Numbered from the stretch's first letter, positions 1-9,373 are shown. The stretch: 64,000 nt of DNA from an uncultured Oscillospiraceae bacterium (GCA_900539195.1 UQBC01000008.1:1-64000); one strand, 5' to 3'. Notes: a model not told the origin generated them from the letters alone. Made by a program: numbers and translations.

Positions 1-90
1 CAAATGGCTGTCAATGCACAGATGCAGTGGCGCAAATGGCTGACGACCTGTACGGGGGCTACGCCCCTGCGACCCCATTTTTATCAACGA
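1..90. repeat. Possible end of a non-coding repeat region
   Basis: No coding frame is convincing here. CAAATGGCTG occurs twice, at 1-10 and 33-42, a 32-base period. A hairpin with 5-bp GC arms and a 3-nt loop (GGGGC, TAC, GCCCC) lies at 55-67. Short hairpins with 3-nt loops also fill the gene-free stretch at 44076-44439, so this may be the edge of a similar element continuing outside the window. The resemblance is in style only; I see no long shared sequence. Confidence 0.25.
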
Positions 91-112
91 TAGAGATTTA
101 TAGACAGACTAA

Positions 113-143
113 CAGTCCGGAAAGTTTTGTTCTCCCCGGACTG
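113..143 (-). terminator. Probable terminator after recN
   Basis: An 8-bp inverted repeat (CAGTCCGG at 113-120, CCGGACTG at 136-143) lies 14 bases past the recN stop and would form a hairpin in the minus-strand transcript. The T-tract that follows is weak (TTAGTCTGTC), so termination may be inefficient or factor-assisted. Confidence 0.5.
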
Positions 144-156
144 TGTGTATATAATT

Positions 157-1827
157 TTACGTTTTGTTCTTTCTTGTGAGCAGCATTTCAGCATTTTCAA
201 GCGATATCGGATCATTTTCATCGCCCGAAATGATCCTTGCGATCTCCTTTTTTCTGCCGTCAAAGTCAAGTTTTGTGACTGCTGTATATGTACGTTTATC
301 ATCGCTTGTTTTTTTGATAAGAAGCTGTGTGTCAGCCATAGCCGCTATCTGCGCAAGATGTGTGACGCAGAGTATCTGCCTGTTCTTTGCCGCTTCGTGA
401 AGCTTTATTCCTACCTTTGTTGCAGCTCTGCCGCTGATACCCGTATCTATCTCGTCAAATATCATTGTATGCAGTTTATCGGTATCGGCAAGTACATTCT
501 TTATGGCAAGCATAATTCGTGACAACTCACCGCCGGATGCTATTTTGCTCATCGGTTTCAGCTCTTCCCCCTTATTTACGGATATAAGAATTTCAACCTT
601 ATCCATACCGCTTAGCGTGACCTTATCCTGCGATATATCGAATACAAGCCTTATATCAGGCATATCAAGAAATGCAAGCTCGGAAGAAATCCGCTTTGCA
701 AGTTCATCCGCCGCCTTTTTCCGGCTTTTTGTAAGCTCTGCGGCTAGTTGCTTTACTTTCTCTCCCGCTTCTTTTTTCTTCTCGGTAAGCTCTTCTATTA
801 TATCGTCACCGTTGTCTATTTCATAAAGTTCGTTGCGCCATTTTTCCGAATTTTCAAGTATTTCGGAAAGCTCTGCGCCGTACTTTCTGCGAAGCCTTAA
901 TATCACACTCAAACGTTCTTCATAAACGCTAAGCATACCTGCCGTATCTTCATCGTCGTCGGGTATGCGCTGTACTATTTCCTCTCTTATATCTTCAAGC
1001 TCAATGAGCATATCCGATATTCTTTCCGACAGCTTTTCAAGCTCAGGAATAGTATCGCTGAGTGACAAAACGCTGTCACGACAATGTTCAAGCAGTGAAT
1101 ATGCACCGTCTGTATCATCATCACCCGAAATCGCCGTCTGCGCATTATACAGATTTTCGCTTATATACTCGGCATTACGCAGTTGTTCAAGCTTCTGCTT
1201 GATCGTTTCTTCTTCATCGGCAGAGAAATTGTATCTGTCAAGTTCTTCAAGCCGTTCTCTGAGCAGCTCTGCCTTTTCAAGCGATTCGGTCTTTTTGCGG
1301 CTGACTTCCTTTATTTTACGCGACAGCGCAGAAAACTCCTTGAAAGCTACACCGTATTCTCTGAGGAGTTCACCGTTTCTGCCGTAATTATCGAGAATTT
1401 CACGCTGATTATCGCTGTCCATAAGCAGACGGTTATCGTGCTGTCCGTGAATATCAATAAGTTCAGACGCTATATCACGAAGTATTGCCACTGTTGTTGC
1501 TCTGCCGTTTATTCTGGCTGTACTCTTCCCGTCCGAATGTATATCACGCTGTAATAAAAGTTCATCCTCGGCAGTAAAACCGTTTTCGGAAAGCTTATCA
1601 ATGACAGTCTGCGGCAGGTCATCGAAAAGACCCGTCACAACCGCCTTGTCAGCCCCGGCTCTTACAATGTCCTTGCTCACTCTGCCGCCGAGTATGGCAT
1701 TGATTCCGCCGATAAGTATACTCTTACCTGCGCCTGTTTCACCCGTAAATACATTCAGCTTATCGTCAAAGGCAATCGACGCCTTTTCTATGACAGCAAG
1801 ATTTTCAATAGACAATTCTCTTAGCAA
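157..1827 (-). CDS. recN: DNA repair protein RecN
   Basis: RecN is an SMC-like ATPase of the cytoplasm that binds DNA ends and supports recombinational repair of double-strand breaks. The 556-residue length fits the family. A Walker A motif GETGAGKS lies at residues 29-36, the ABC signature SGGELS at 431-436, Walker B with DEID at 458-461, and a switch His in VTHLAQ near 490. The middle (about 150-400) is rich in Glu/Lys/Arg heptads, as expected for the coiled coil. It is the last gene of the nusB-to-recN operon, 17 bases after argR, the usual clostridial order. Identification is firm. Confidence 0.97.
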   Translation of the reverse strand: MLRELSIENLAVIEKASIAFDDKLNVFTGETGAGKSILIGGINAILGGRVSKDIVRAGADKAVVTGLFDDLPQTVIDKLSENGFTAEDELLLQRDIHSDGKSTARINGRATTVAILRDIASELIDIHGQHDNRLLMDSDNQREILDNYGRNGELLREYGVAFKEFSALSRKIKEVSRKKTESLEKAELLRERLEELDRYNFSADEEETIKQKLEQLRNAEYISENLYNAQTAISGDDDTDGAYSLLEHCRDSVLSLSDTIPELEKLSERISDMLIELEDIREEIVQRIPDDDEDTAGMLSVYEERLSVILRLRRKYGAELSEILENSEKWRNELYEIDNGDDIIEELTEKKKEAGEKVKQLAAELTKSRKKAADELAKRISSELAFLDMPDIRLVFDISQDKVTLSGMDKVEILISVNKGEELKPMSKIASGGELSRIMLAIKNVLADTDKLHTMIFDEIDTGISGRAATKVGIKLHEAAKNRQILCVTHLAQIAAMADTQLLIKKTSDDKRTYTAVTKLDFDGRKKEIARIISGDENDPISLENAEMLLTRKNKT

Positions 1828-1844
1828 AACGCCGACCTCCTTAT

Positions 1845-2282
1845 TTAAAGCAATTCTTTCAGATGACGCGTCAGCATTCTTGCGTCGCTCTCTGTGCGCG
1901 TCAATACAAAAATAGTATCATCGCCTGCGATAGTGCCGACAACATATGACAAATTCATCATATCAAGTCCTGCACACGCCGCATTTGCAAGTCCGCTGTG
2001 ACACTTTATCGAAACAATATTCATAGCATAATCAATGCTGACGACAGCTTCCGAAATGATATTGTGAAACTTGACTGTATGTACCTTTTCAGCTTTAGCA
2101 TAACAGTTTACGCCGTTTGCCGATACGGTTTTCTCAATGTTCATCTCATTGATGTCACGCGAAACGGTAGCCTGTGTTACGTCATAACCACGCTCACGGA
2201 GAAGATTGAGAAGCATCTCCTGCGTTTCGACCTCATTTGTGGATATTATCCTCAGTATCTCTGCCTGCCTTTTCTTTTTCAC
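1845..2282 (-). CDS. argR: Arginine repressor ArgR
   Basis: ArgR is a hexameric repressor that binds arginine and controls arginine synthesis and catabolism genes. The 145-residue protein has the N-terminal winged helix, with the recognition segment TQATVSRDI around residues 36-44, and the C-terminal arginine-binding and oligomerisation domain with the hallmark GTIAGDDTI near 116-124. It sits between nadK and recN, its standard place in Clostridia. I see no arginine genes in the window and did not find a convincing ARG box, so its targets lie elsewhere. Confidence 0.96.
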   Translation of the reverse strand: MKKKRQAEILRIISTNEVETQEMLLNLLRERGYDVTQATVSRDINEMNIEKTVSANGVNCYAKAEKVHTVKFHNIISEAVVSIDYAMNIVSIKCHSGLANAACAGLDMMNLSYVVGTIAGDDTIFVLTRTESDARMLTRHLKELL

Positions 2283-2304
2283 AATATCACCACCCCTGTC
2301 AGTG

Positions 2305-3150
2305 TTATTTAAGCGGACGCATAAGCTTGTTGTGTACAGCTTTGTAGAAACTGCTTCCGTTTATATCAATAAGCGAAAGCTCCCGCTTTGAACGTCTTAT
2401 CTTTATCGTTTCTCCCTCGTTAAAGTCCATATCGTCATTTCCGTCAATACTCAGCGAAACACCGCTGTTTTCATATGCGGAAAAGCGTACCGTAATCTCT
2501 GAGTTTGATGAAAATATCATCGGTCTGCCGAAAAGAGAATGCGCACACAGCGGAGTAAACTCAATACACTGAGCGTCCGGCGATATAATAGGACCGCCTG
2601 CCGACAGCGAGTAGGCGGTAGATCCTGCCGGTGTGCTGAAAATTATACCGTCTGCCCTTATCTTTGTAACTTCGTATTCTTCTACCGATACGATAAACTC
2701 AGGGAGCTTTGAGTAACGGCACTTACTGAACACGACATCATTTATCGCGCTGAAATTACCTTTACCCTCATACTCAATGTCAAGGAGCATTCTTCTGCTG
2801 ATATTGTAGTCGCCTGTTCTGAGCCGTTCAAGCGTTTCAAGCTCATCACTTTCAATAGAAGTCATAAATCCGAGCCGTCCGGTGTTTATTCCGAGCAACG
2901 GTTTGCCACATACTGCCGCTTTCTGTCCCCATTTGAGAATAGTACCGTCACCACCGATAGTCATTAACATATCGCACTCATTTACAAGCCTGTCCGTTTC
3001 AGAATAGAACGCTTTGTCTACTTTTATAGCATTTTCGTATTGCTTTTCGATAAGTGGCTGAAAGCCTATGTCAATAAGCTTTGAGCAAGCGTCAAGAGCA
3101 GCCTTGCGGCTTCTCTCCTTATCAAGGTTGGCGCATATCATTACTTTCAA
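2305..3150 (-). CDS. nadK: NAD kinase
   Basis: Phosphorylates NAD+ to NADP+ in the cytoplasm using ATP or polyphosphate. The 281-residue protein carries the diagnostic GGDGT at residues 66-70, GINTGRLGF shortly after, and the NAD-binding segment TPAGSTAYSLSAGGP in the C-terminal half. The start overlaps the tlyA stop by 4 bases (ATGA), indicating translational coupling. Gene order tlyA-nadK-argR-recN is conserved in Firmicutes. Confidence 0.96.
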   Translation of the reverse strand: MKVMICANLDKERSRKAALDACSKLIDIGFQPLIEKQYENAIKVDKAFYSETDRLVNECDMLMTIGGDGTILKWGQKAAVCGKPLLGINTGRLGFMTSIESDELETLERLRTGDYNISRRMLLDIEYEGKGNFSAINDVVFSKCRYSKLPEFIVSVEEYEVTKIRADGIIFSTPAGSTAYSLSAGGPIISPDAQCIEFTPLCAHSLFGRPMIFSSNSEITVRFSAYENSGVSLSIDGNDDMDFNEGETIKIRRSKRELSLIDINGSSFYKAVHNKLMRPLK

Positions 3151-3890
3151 AGCCTATCACCTGCTTTCAGTCGTTTTAAATATATCAGATACTCGGTATT
3201 GCCATCTCCGCCCGTTATCGGGGACGGTATGATCTCGCTGCGTTCAAAACCCACAGCTGATGCAAATTCCGCTATATCGTCACAGACTTTCTTATGAACC
3301 TTGGCGTCACGCACTATGCCGTTTTTGCTCAGATGCGCTTTTCCCGCTTCAAACTGCGGTTTAATAAGCGCCACGCACTCGCCGCCGTCTTTAAGAAGCG
3401 CAAATGCGGACGGAAGTACCAGTTTCAGCGATATGAATGATACATCAATGCTGATAAAGTCAACCTGCGGCAATGTGCCGACGCAGTTTCTTATATCGGT
3501 CTTTTCCATAGAAATTACTCTGCTGTCGTTCCTGAGCTTTTCATCAAGCTGATCCGTACCTACATCTACAGAGTATACCTTCGCTGCACCGTTCTGGAGC
3601 ATACAATCGGTAAATCCACCTGTAGATGCACCGATATCAATGCAGACAGTGCCGTCAAGATGCAGTCTGTAGTGAGCCAGCGCCTTTTCAAGTTTAAGTC
3701 CGCCTCTGCCGACATATTTAGGCAGTTCACCGATTATTTTTACATTATCACCATCACCGACCGTAAATGACGGTTTTGTGCATATCCTGCCGTTTACCTC
3801 AACGCTTCCCTGTTTTATCAGAGTAGCGGCAAGACTGCGGCTTTTTACAATATTGTTATCGGAAAGATAAACATCCAGTCTTTTTGGCAT
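3147..3890 (-). CDS. tlyA: TlyA-family rRNA 2'-O-methyltransferase
   Basis: TlyA proteins methylate ribose 2'-hydroxyls of cytidines in 16S and/or 23S rRNA; older annotation calls them hemolysins. The 247-residue protein begins with an S4 RNA-binding domain (residues about 3-60, RLDVYLSDNNIVKSRSLA) and continues with a Rossmann-type methyltransferase whose SAM-binding loop DIGASTGGFTD is at 85-95. It lies 1 base from dxs and overlaps nadK by 4 bases. Which nucleotides it modifies cannot be read from sequence. Confidence 0.93.
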   Translation of the reverse strand: MPKRLDVYLSDNNIVKSRSLAATLIKQGSVEVNGRICTKPSFTVGDGDNVKIIGELPKYVGRGGLKLEKALAHYRLHLDGTVCIDIGASTGGFTDCMLQNGAAKVYSVDVGTDQLDEKLRNDSRVISMEKTDIRNCVGTLPQVDFISIDVSFISLKLVLPSAFALLKDGGECVALIKPQFEAGKAHLSKNGIVRDAKVHKKVCDDIAEFASAVGFERSEIIPSPITGGDGNTEYLIYLKRLKAGDRL

Positions 3891-3891
3891 A

Positions 3892-5688
3892 TTATCCTCC
3901 TATGATTTCTCTCATACCGTCAGTGTCAAGCTTTGCGTTGCGAAGTTGTGTTGCAACGCTTGCGTGACGGATAAATCCGTCAACGGCAGTTATAGAAAAT
4001 TTACCCTTATATCCTGCAATAACTAATGCAGTGCAGAGCTTCTGTGCTATACCGCCATCTCTTTCGCCCTCTTCAAAGACATATATCTCATCATACTCAA
4101 GGCATATTTTTATGATTTCATCAGATATGGGATAAATCTTTATTGCTTGTAATATATCGGCAGTATCGCTGAGATCTTTTGCATATGCGGCTATTCTACC
4201 GTATACGAAAACAAGCTTTTTATTTCCGCCTGAAATATATTTATAATCACAGTATTTATCGGTATCGGAATGCGAAAGCTCACAGCCGCGCGGATATCTT
4301 ACCGCCGATATACCTGTATCACTGTACAGTGCTTGCTCAAGACAGACAGAAAGCTCCGATGTATCACACGGCGAATAAAGCGTTGCTGTAGGAACAGTTG
4401 ACAGCATAGCCACGTCAAACAAACCGTGGTGTGTTTCTCCGTCCTCACCGACAAATCCCGCTCTGTCAATTCCGAGCACAATATGACGGTTCTCTATTGC
4501 ACAGTCGTGTATAAGCTGGTCATACGAACGCTGTAAGAATGACGAATATACAGCGAAAACAGGAAGTTTGCCCTGACTTGCAAGTCCCGCACAGAAAGTC
4601 ACGGCGTGCTGTTCCGCAATTCCGACGTCAAAAAATCGTTTGGGAAAAGCCTTTGAAAAGTACTGAAGCCCCGTGCCGTATTTCATTGCAGCGGTCACGG
4701 CGCATATATTATTATCCTTTTCGGCAAACGAAAGAAGGGTCTTTCCGAATACTTCGGTAAAGCACTCGCCGTCATTACCGGATTGATTTTTTGGCGGTAA
4801 TCCGTGATATTCGCCTGAATTGTTTTCGGCAGGCGCATAGCCTTTTCCTTTTTTCGTGTAAATATGAACAAGGCACGGCTTGTGCATCATCTTCGCAACC
4901 ATCAGCGCCTCTGTAAGCTCATCGAGATTATGCCCGTCAATAGGGCCGAGATATTTAAAACCGAAATTCTCAAACAGATTTGAGTGGTAAATTGCATATT
5001 TCAACAACTGCTTTGTACCTTTTGCCGCCTTACCCAGTCCCTTGCCTATTATAGGGGTTTTGTCAAGTACATTCTTGACAGAAGTCTTTGTGCTGTAATA
5101 CTTCCTTGTTGACCGTATCTGCGCAAGATATAACGCAAGCGCTCCGGTGTTTTTGGATATCGACATCTCATTGTCGTTGAGTACAACTATAAGATTACAG
5201 TCGCTTTTACCTGCGTTGTTCATACCCTCGTATGCTTCGCCGCCGGTAAACGCGCCGTCGCCGATAACCGCAACCACGCTGTGGTCGTCACCGTTTAACT
5301 GCATACCTTTTGCAATGCCGAGCGCCGCAGAAATAGAAATACTGCTGTGACCGCCGATAAAAGCATCATGTTCCGATTCTTCGGCTTTCGGAAAGCCTGA
5401 AAGTCCACCTTCACAGCGCAACGTATTCATTTTCCCTGCTCTGCCTGTTATTATCTTATGTGTGTAGGACTGGTGACCTACATCAAAAATAAATTTATCC
5501 TTCGGAGAGTCAAATACAGTGTGCATTGCAACCGTAAGCTCGACCGTTCCGAGATTGGACGCAAGATGACCGCCGTTTACCGTTACCGTTTTTACAAGAA
5601 ACTGCCTAATCTCTGAGCACAGTTTTTTACGCTGTTCGGGGGTAAGTGTCTTCAGATACCCGGTGGACATATCGTTTTTCAATATCAA
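3892..5688 (-). CDS. dxs: 1-deoxy-D-xylulose-5-phosphate synthase
   Basis: Condenses pyruvate and glyceraldehyde 3-phosphate to DXP, the first step of the MEP isoprenoid pathway; DXP also feeds thiamine and pyridoxal synthesis. The 598-residue protein shows the thiamine diphosphate site: NGGHLASNLG (His41), GHQ (71-73), GDG (143-145) through NDN (171-173), and DVGIAEQHAV with the catalytic Glu in the second domain. It is slightly shorter than the usual 620 or so residues but no key element is missing. ispA in the same operon and ispE at 24110 belong to the same pathway. Confidence 0.97.
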   Translation of the reverse strand: MILKNDMSTGYLKTLTPEQRKKLCSEIRQFLVKTVTVNGGHLASNLGTVELTVAMHTVFDSPKDKFIFDVGHQSYTHKIITGRAGKMNTLRCEGGLSGFPKAEESEHDAFIGGHSSISISAALGIAKGMQLNGDDHSVVAVIGDGAFTGGEAYEGMNNAGKSDCNLIVVLNDNEMSISKNTGALALYLAQIRSTRKYYSTKTSVKNVLDKTPIIGKGLGKAAKGTKQLLKYAIYHSNLFENFGFKYLGPIDGHNLDELTEALMVAKMMHKPCLVHIYTKKGKGYAPAENNSGEYHGLPPKNQSGNDGECFTEVFGKTLLSFAEKDNNICAVTAAMKYGTGLQYFSKAFPKRFFDVGIAEQHAVTFCAGLASQGKLPVFAVYSSFLQRSYDQLIHDCAIENRHIVLGIDRAGFVGEDGETHHGLFDVAMLSTVPTATLYSPCDTSELSVCLEQALYSDTGISAVRYPRGCELSHSDTDKYCDYKYISGGNKKLVFVYGRIAAYAKDLSDTADILQAIKIYPISDEIIKICLEYDEIYVFEEGERDGGIAQKLCTALVIAGYKGKFSITAVDGFIRHASVATQLRNAKLDTDGMREIIGG

Positions 5689-5713
5689 TTTTATTCACCT
5701 GATTGATGTATTA

Positions 5714-6217
5714 TCAGCCGACTACCTGTATCGGTACAGCCATAGCTATAAGTATTCCGAGCAAAGCTCCGCAAAGCACCTCAAGAGGAGTATGACCAAG
5801 GAACTCCTTGAGTTCATGTATCTCCTCCGGCTTTTTTTCTTCTATCTCATCGACCTTATCGTCGAATTTATCCATAAACTCTTCGTCAAGTTCGTTTACC
5901 ACACGCCTTAAGCGGTTGATTTCCTTTGCCTGAAGACCTGCCGAACGTCTGACGCCCATAGCGTCATACATTACAACCATTGCAAGTATCATTGCAAGCG
6001 CAAATTCGGGCGAGCATATTCCGCATACTCTGCAAGTAGTTATTGCAGTAGCACAGACAGTAGCAGAATGCGCAGACGGCATACCGCCGGCACCTGTAAG
6101 ACGTTCAGCCTTGAAGCTTTTCGTCTTGATAAAATGTATGAATGTCTTTATTATCTGTGCCGTGCCCCAGCTTATCAGCGCTATAAGTAAAATTACATTT
6201 ATCTGATCAGTTCTCAT
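5714..6217 (-). CDS. Divergent PAP2-family membrane protein
   Basis: A 167-residue membrane protein of the DUF212/divergent PAP2 family (B. subtilis YuiD type). It has an N-terminal hydrophobic helix (LLIALISWGTAQII), the family motif GGMPSAHSA near residues 45-53, further hydrophobic segments, and a hydrophilic acidic loop with repeated DE/EK around 110-140. PAP2 enzymes act on lipid phosphates, but this branch has no established substrate. Its position between ispA and dxs suggests a polyprenyl or other lipid phosphate, which is inference only. Confidence 0.85.
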   Translation of the reverse strand: MRTDQINVILLIALISWGTAQIIKTFIHFIKTKSFKAERLTGAGGMPSAHSATVCATAITTCRVCGICSPEFALAMILAMVVMYDAMGVRRSAGLQAKEINRLRRVVNELDEEFMDKFDDKVDEIEEKKPEEIHELKEFLGHTPLEVLCGALLGILIAMAVPIQVVG

Positions 6218-6251
6218 TTATATTGAACTCCTCAGGGTATAACTACCCTCT

Positions 6252-7160
6252 TCATTTCTTTCTGCTTAAAAGCAGATCCGTCAGTTTATTCAGAAATACG
6301 GTATCATCAAACTCGGTAAGCGCCTTTTCAGCACCGCAAGTATACTTTTTTGCAAGCTCCTTTGCCTTTTCAAGTCCGAGTAAAGTAACGCTTGTCGTCT
6401 TGTTCTGCTCTTCGTCGCTTCCGACAGGCTTGCCGAGTTCTTCGGAAGTAGACGTTACATCAAGTATGTCATCCACTATCTGAAATGCAAGTCCCAGATC
6501 ATGAGCGTATGCAGTTGCTGCGGATATCTTGTCCTTATCCGCTCCCGCCGCTATACATCCCATAACACAGGCGGCTGTAAGCAGTTCCGAGGTCTTCATC
6601 TCATACATTGAAAGAAGTCCGTCCAGCGTATCAAAGTTACCGTCTATATCAATTGTCTGACCTTCTATCATACCGATGGTTCTGTCATAAAGCACCTGTA
6701 TCATAGCGGCTTTCTTGTCAGCAGAAAGGTTGCTGTCGCATATGACCTTTCCCGCATATGCCGTAAGTACGTCACCCGCAAGAAGTGCTACCGCCTCGCC
6801 GTGAGCCTTGTGACAGCTTGGTCTGCCTCTTCTTATATCATCATTATCCATGCACGGCAGATCATCGTGTATAAGAGAAAACGTGTGTATCATCTCAATG
6901 GCGATCGCCGCAGGGAGTGCGTCACACGGATCTCCCCCGCATACACGGCACATCTCAAACGCAAGCACGGGTCTTATGCGCTTGCCGCCTGCCTCAAGGC
7001 TGTATGCCGCCGCATCATAAAGCGCCCTGTATTTTGCACCGCTTTCACAGAATGAATCACAAACAGCTTTCAGCTGTTCCTCAAAATATACACAATATGC
7101 CTTGAACATAAAGTCAAACTCTTCTTTGGTTTTGGGTGTACCGATCAGGTTCATCTGCAT
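6252..7160 (-). CDS. ispA: Farnesyl/geranylgeranyl diphosphate synthase
   Basis: A trans-prenyltransferase that condenses isopentenyl diphosphate with allylic diphosphates. With the ATG at 7160 the protein has 302 residues. The two Asp-rich Mg-binding motifs are DDLPCMD (99-105) and DDILD (230-234); GGKRIRP (58-64) and GQTIDIDG also fit. The frame stays open upstream, but the 7160 start follows xseB by one base, has GGAAGAGG at good distance, and gives the normal family N-terminus. Chain length of the product is not certain, although ispA-type is usual in this operon. Confidence 0.94.
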   Translation of the reverse strand: MQMNLIGTPKTKEEFDFMFKAYCVYFEEQLKAVCDSFCESGAKYRALYDAAAYSLEAGGKRIRPVLAFEMCRVCGGDPCDALPAAIAIEMIHTFSLIHDDLPCMDNDDIRRGRPSCHKAHGEAVALLAGDVLTAYAGKVICDSNLSADKKAAMIQVLYDRTIGMIEGQTIDIDGNFDTLDGLLSMYEMKTSELLTAACVMGCIAAGADKDKISAATAYAHDLGLAFQIVDDILDVTSTSEELGKPVGSDEEQNKTTSVTLLGLEKAKELAKKYTCGAEKALTEFDDTVFLNKLTDLLLSRKK

Positions 7161-7161
7161 A

Positions 7162-7338
7162 TTACGCCTCTTCCAGCTTCTGTACCGTAAGCTTGGCTTC
7201 GTCAATATACTTGCGGCAGAATGCAATAAGCTCAACCGCCTCTTTATAACATTTCATTGAGTTGTCAAGCGTGATATCCGGCTGTTCCATCTGAACCGAT
7301 ATCTCATCAAGTCTTTTCATAGCTGTTTCAAAACTCAT
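7162..7338 (-). CDS. xseB: Exodeoxyribonuclease VII small subunit
   Basis: A 58-residue gene, easy to miss, between xseA and ispA. The protein begins MSFETAMKRLDEI and is a two-helix protein with the XseB pattern: the family's E-x-A-x-x-R-L-x-E-I start and a second helix with YKEAVELIAFCRKYIDEA. It pairs with XseA to form exonuclease VII, which degrades single-stranded DNA from both ends. Its ATG overlaps the xseA stop (ATGA at 7335-7338), so translation is coupled. The stop is one base from the ispA start. Confidence 0.92.
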   Translation of the reverse strand: MSFETAMKRLDEISVQMEQPDITLDNSMKCYKEAVELIAFCRKYIDEAKLTVQKLEEA

Positions 7339-8555
7339 TTAAAACGCACCTCGCTGCTCTTTTCAATTTCTGTTATTGTTGCCTTTGCAATGCCGTCAGA
7401 CATCTGTATTTCCGCATTGTCGCCGACAGACATATCATTGATACTGCCTACGTTTCTGCCGTTTACGGTAACGGCACTGTAACCACGCCTTAGTACATTT
7501 ACCGGACTTAGCGCCTCTATCTTGTCCGTATAGCTTTCAATAAGCGCCTCGTTACTGCGGATATGACCTGTTACAGATGCCTTGACTCTGTTGTCGAGCA
7601 ATTCAAGCTCCCTTAGCAATCTTTCAAGGCGCTTAATGGGGCTGTATGCCGCTATGTGCCTCTGATAGCTGTCAATAAGCTGTTCGTACCCCTCTATCTG
7701 AGAATGTACAATGTCACTAAGCCTGTCATAAGTCAGCTCTATATGTTCGCTCAGATCATCACAGGTAACCGATGTGGCGATTTCAGCAGCCGCTGACGGT
7801 GTGGGCGCACGCAGATCCGCGACAAAATCCGATATTGTGAAATCCGTTTCGTGTCCTACCGCCGATATTGTCGGTATTTCACTGTTATACAATGCTTTTG
7901 CGTATCCGATATCATTAAAGCACGACAAGTCCTCTGCCGAGCCTCCGCCCCTGCCTACTATGATCAGATCTGCGCCTGTCGTCTGTGCCGCCTCAATGCC
8001 GTTTATAAGCGTTGCAGGCGCATATGCGCCCTGTACAGTCGCAGGGATAAGCACGACCTCAAGTATCGGTCTGCGCCTTGCAATGATATTGAGCATATCC
8101 TGTAATGCCGCACCTTTTTCAGCTGTTATAAGACAGACCTTTTTCGGTTGTTTCGGGATCGGTCGCTTCTTGTCAAAATATCCTCCGGCTTCAAGCTCAC
8201 GTTTTGCCTTTTCAAAGGCAATCGCAAGTTCACCCTGACCTTTTTCGATGATCTCGCTTACATATATCTGATTTGCGCCGTCACGCTCATATACATTCAC
8301 GCCGCCGCGGACGATCACGCTCTGACCGCTGTACGGCATAAATGTAAGCCCTGCGGCTTTGCCTGCGAACATAACGCACTTAATTGACGATATTTCGTCT
8401 TTCAAAGTGAAATACATATGACCGGATGCTTTGTGCAAAGTAAAATTTGATATCTCCCCTGCAACATATACATCAGAAAGAGCCTTATCGCCTTTTACTA
8501 TCATCGAAAGCCGCCTTGTAACCTGAGATACGGTTACGGTGAAAAAATCAGGCAT
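7335..8555 (-). CDS. xseA: Exodeoxyribonuclease VII large subunit
   Basis: Catalytic subunit of the single-strand DNA exonuclease VII. The 406-residue protein has an N-terminal OB fold (SQVTRRLSMIVKG through about residue 100: VYVAGEISNF, GHMYFTLKD), then the nuclease domain with the family signatures IVGRGGGSAEDLSCFND and SAVGHETDFTISDFVADLRAPTPSAAAE, then a helical region. It overlaps nusB by 8 bases and xseB by 4. The length is at the short end of the family but all domains are present. Confidence 0.97.
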   Translation of the reverse strand: MPDFFTVTVSQVTRRLSMIVKGDKALSDVYVAGEISNFTLHKASGHMYFTLKDEISSIKCVMFAGKAAGLTFMPYSGQSVIVRGGVNVYERDGANQIYVSEIIEKGQGELAIAFEKAKRELEAGGYFDKKRPIPKQPKKVCLITAEKGAALQDMLNIIARRRPILEVVLIPATVQGAYAPATLINGIEAAQTTGADLIIVGRGGGSAEDLSCFNDIGYAKALYNSEIPTISAVGHETDFTISDFVADLRAPTPSAAAEIATSVTCDDLSEHIELTYDRLSDIVHSQIEGYEQLIDSYQRHIAAYSPIKRLERLLRELELLDNRVKASVTGHIRSNEALIESYTDKIEALSPVNVLRRGYSAVTVNGRNVGSINDMSVGDNAEIQMSDGIAKATITEIEKSSEVRFK

Positions 8556-8982
8556 CAGGCTGTTCCTTATTGTTAAGGCTGTCCTTATAATACGAATTGA
8601 GTACGCCGTTTATAAAACGCACGTCTGCCTTGTCTGTATATTTCTTGGCAAATTCTATTGCCTCATTTATAGCTACTTTATCAGGAACAGACGGACAGTA
8701 CTTCATCTCATAAACAGCTATCTTCATAATAGCAAGGTTTATGTAGGAAATTCTGTCGAGTTTTCTGGAAGGCGAATAACTCTCGATTATTGCATTCAGT
8801 TCATCCTCGTGTTCTTCAACTCCGTTTGCAAGCTTCACCGACTGAGAGTTATATTCAAACTCAAACGATTCCTTGCAGTCCTCAAGAAGCTCATCAAGCG
8901 TTTCCGGGTTAAGTTTTCTCTGGAAGAGAATCAGCAATGCCGCCTCTCTCATTTCGTGACGTGTAAGTTTTCTTTCTGCCAT
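8548..8982 (-). CDS. nusB: Transcription antitermination factor NusB
   Basis: NusB, with NusE (S10), binds boxA RNA and supports antitermination of rRNA operons. The 144-residue all-helical protein begins with the family pattern LTRHEMREAALLILFQ and has the C-terminal core ISYINLAIMKIAVYEM, VAINEAIEFAKKY and FINGVLNSYY. It follows the Asp23 gene by 19 bases and overlaps xseA. Firm by sequence and by gene order. Confidence 0.95.
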   Translation of the reverse strand: MAERKLTRHEMREAALLILFQRKLNPETLDELLEDCKESFEFEYNSQSVKLANGVEEHEDELNAIIESYSPSRKLDRISYINLAIMKIAVYEMKYCPSVPDKVAINEAIEFAKKYTDKADVRFINGVLNSYYKDSLNNKEQPDA

Positions 8983-9001
8983 TTAATTAATTTTCCTTTA
9001 T

Positions 9002-9373
9002 TTATTCAGCTGATTTTGAAAGCATAATATCAGCAATTTTTACATTGACCTTAGATACGGAGATACCTGCCATATTCTGTATAGCAGACTTCACACTCTC
9101 CTGAACCGACTGAGCAACGTTTTCAGCTTTAAAGCCCTGCAACACAACGATATTGACCGTTACTTCAACAGCGTCATTTTTAAGCACTGCCTTTACCGGA
9201 GAAGGAGTCATAATTTTACCTGTGATCTGTGCCATATTCTTGTCGCTTACAACAAGATGTTCGCCTTCAGACGCAACACCTCTGATTTCGGTAGCGGCAA
9301 CTTCTGCTATTTTTGTAAGTACGTCGTTTGATATTCTCAGACTTGCACCTGTACGATTTGTTTTTTTATCCAT
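9002..9373 (-). CDS. Asp23/Gls24 family protein (nusB-linked)
   Basis: A 123-residue Asp23/Gls24 (DUF322) protein, the YqhY-like member that stands before nusB in many Firmicutes. The domain runs from GASLRISNDVLTKIAEVAATEIRGV to AIQNMAGISVSKVNVKIADI. Family members are linked to envelope stress and lipid metabolism, but the molecular role is unclear. The ATG at 9373 is preferred over the upstream TTG at 9394 because GGGAAAGG lies about 9 bases before it and inside the longer version. It is the first gene of the recN operon. A second family member is at 25061-25438. Confidence 0.88.
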   Translation of the reverse strand: MDKKTNRTGASLRISNDVLTKIAEVAATEIRGVASEGEHLVVSDKNMAQITGKIMTPSPVKAVLKNDAVEVTVNIVVLQGFKAENVAQSVQESVKSAIQNMAGISVSKVNVKIADIMLSKSAE

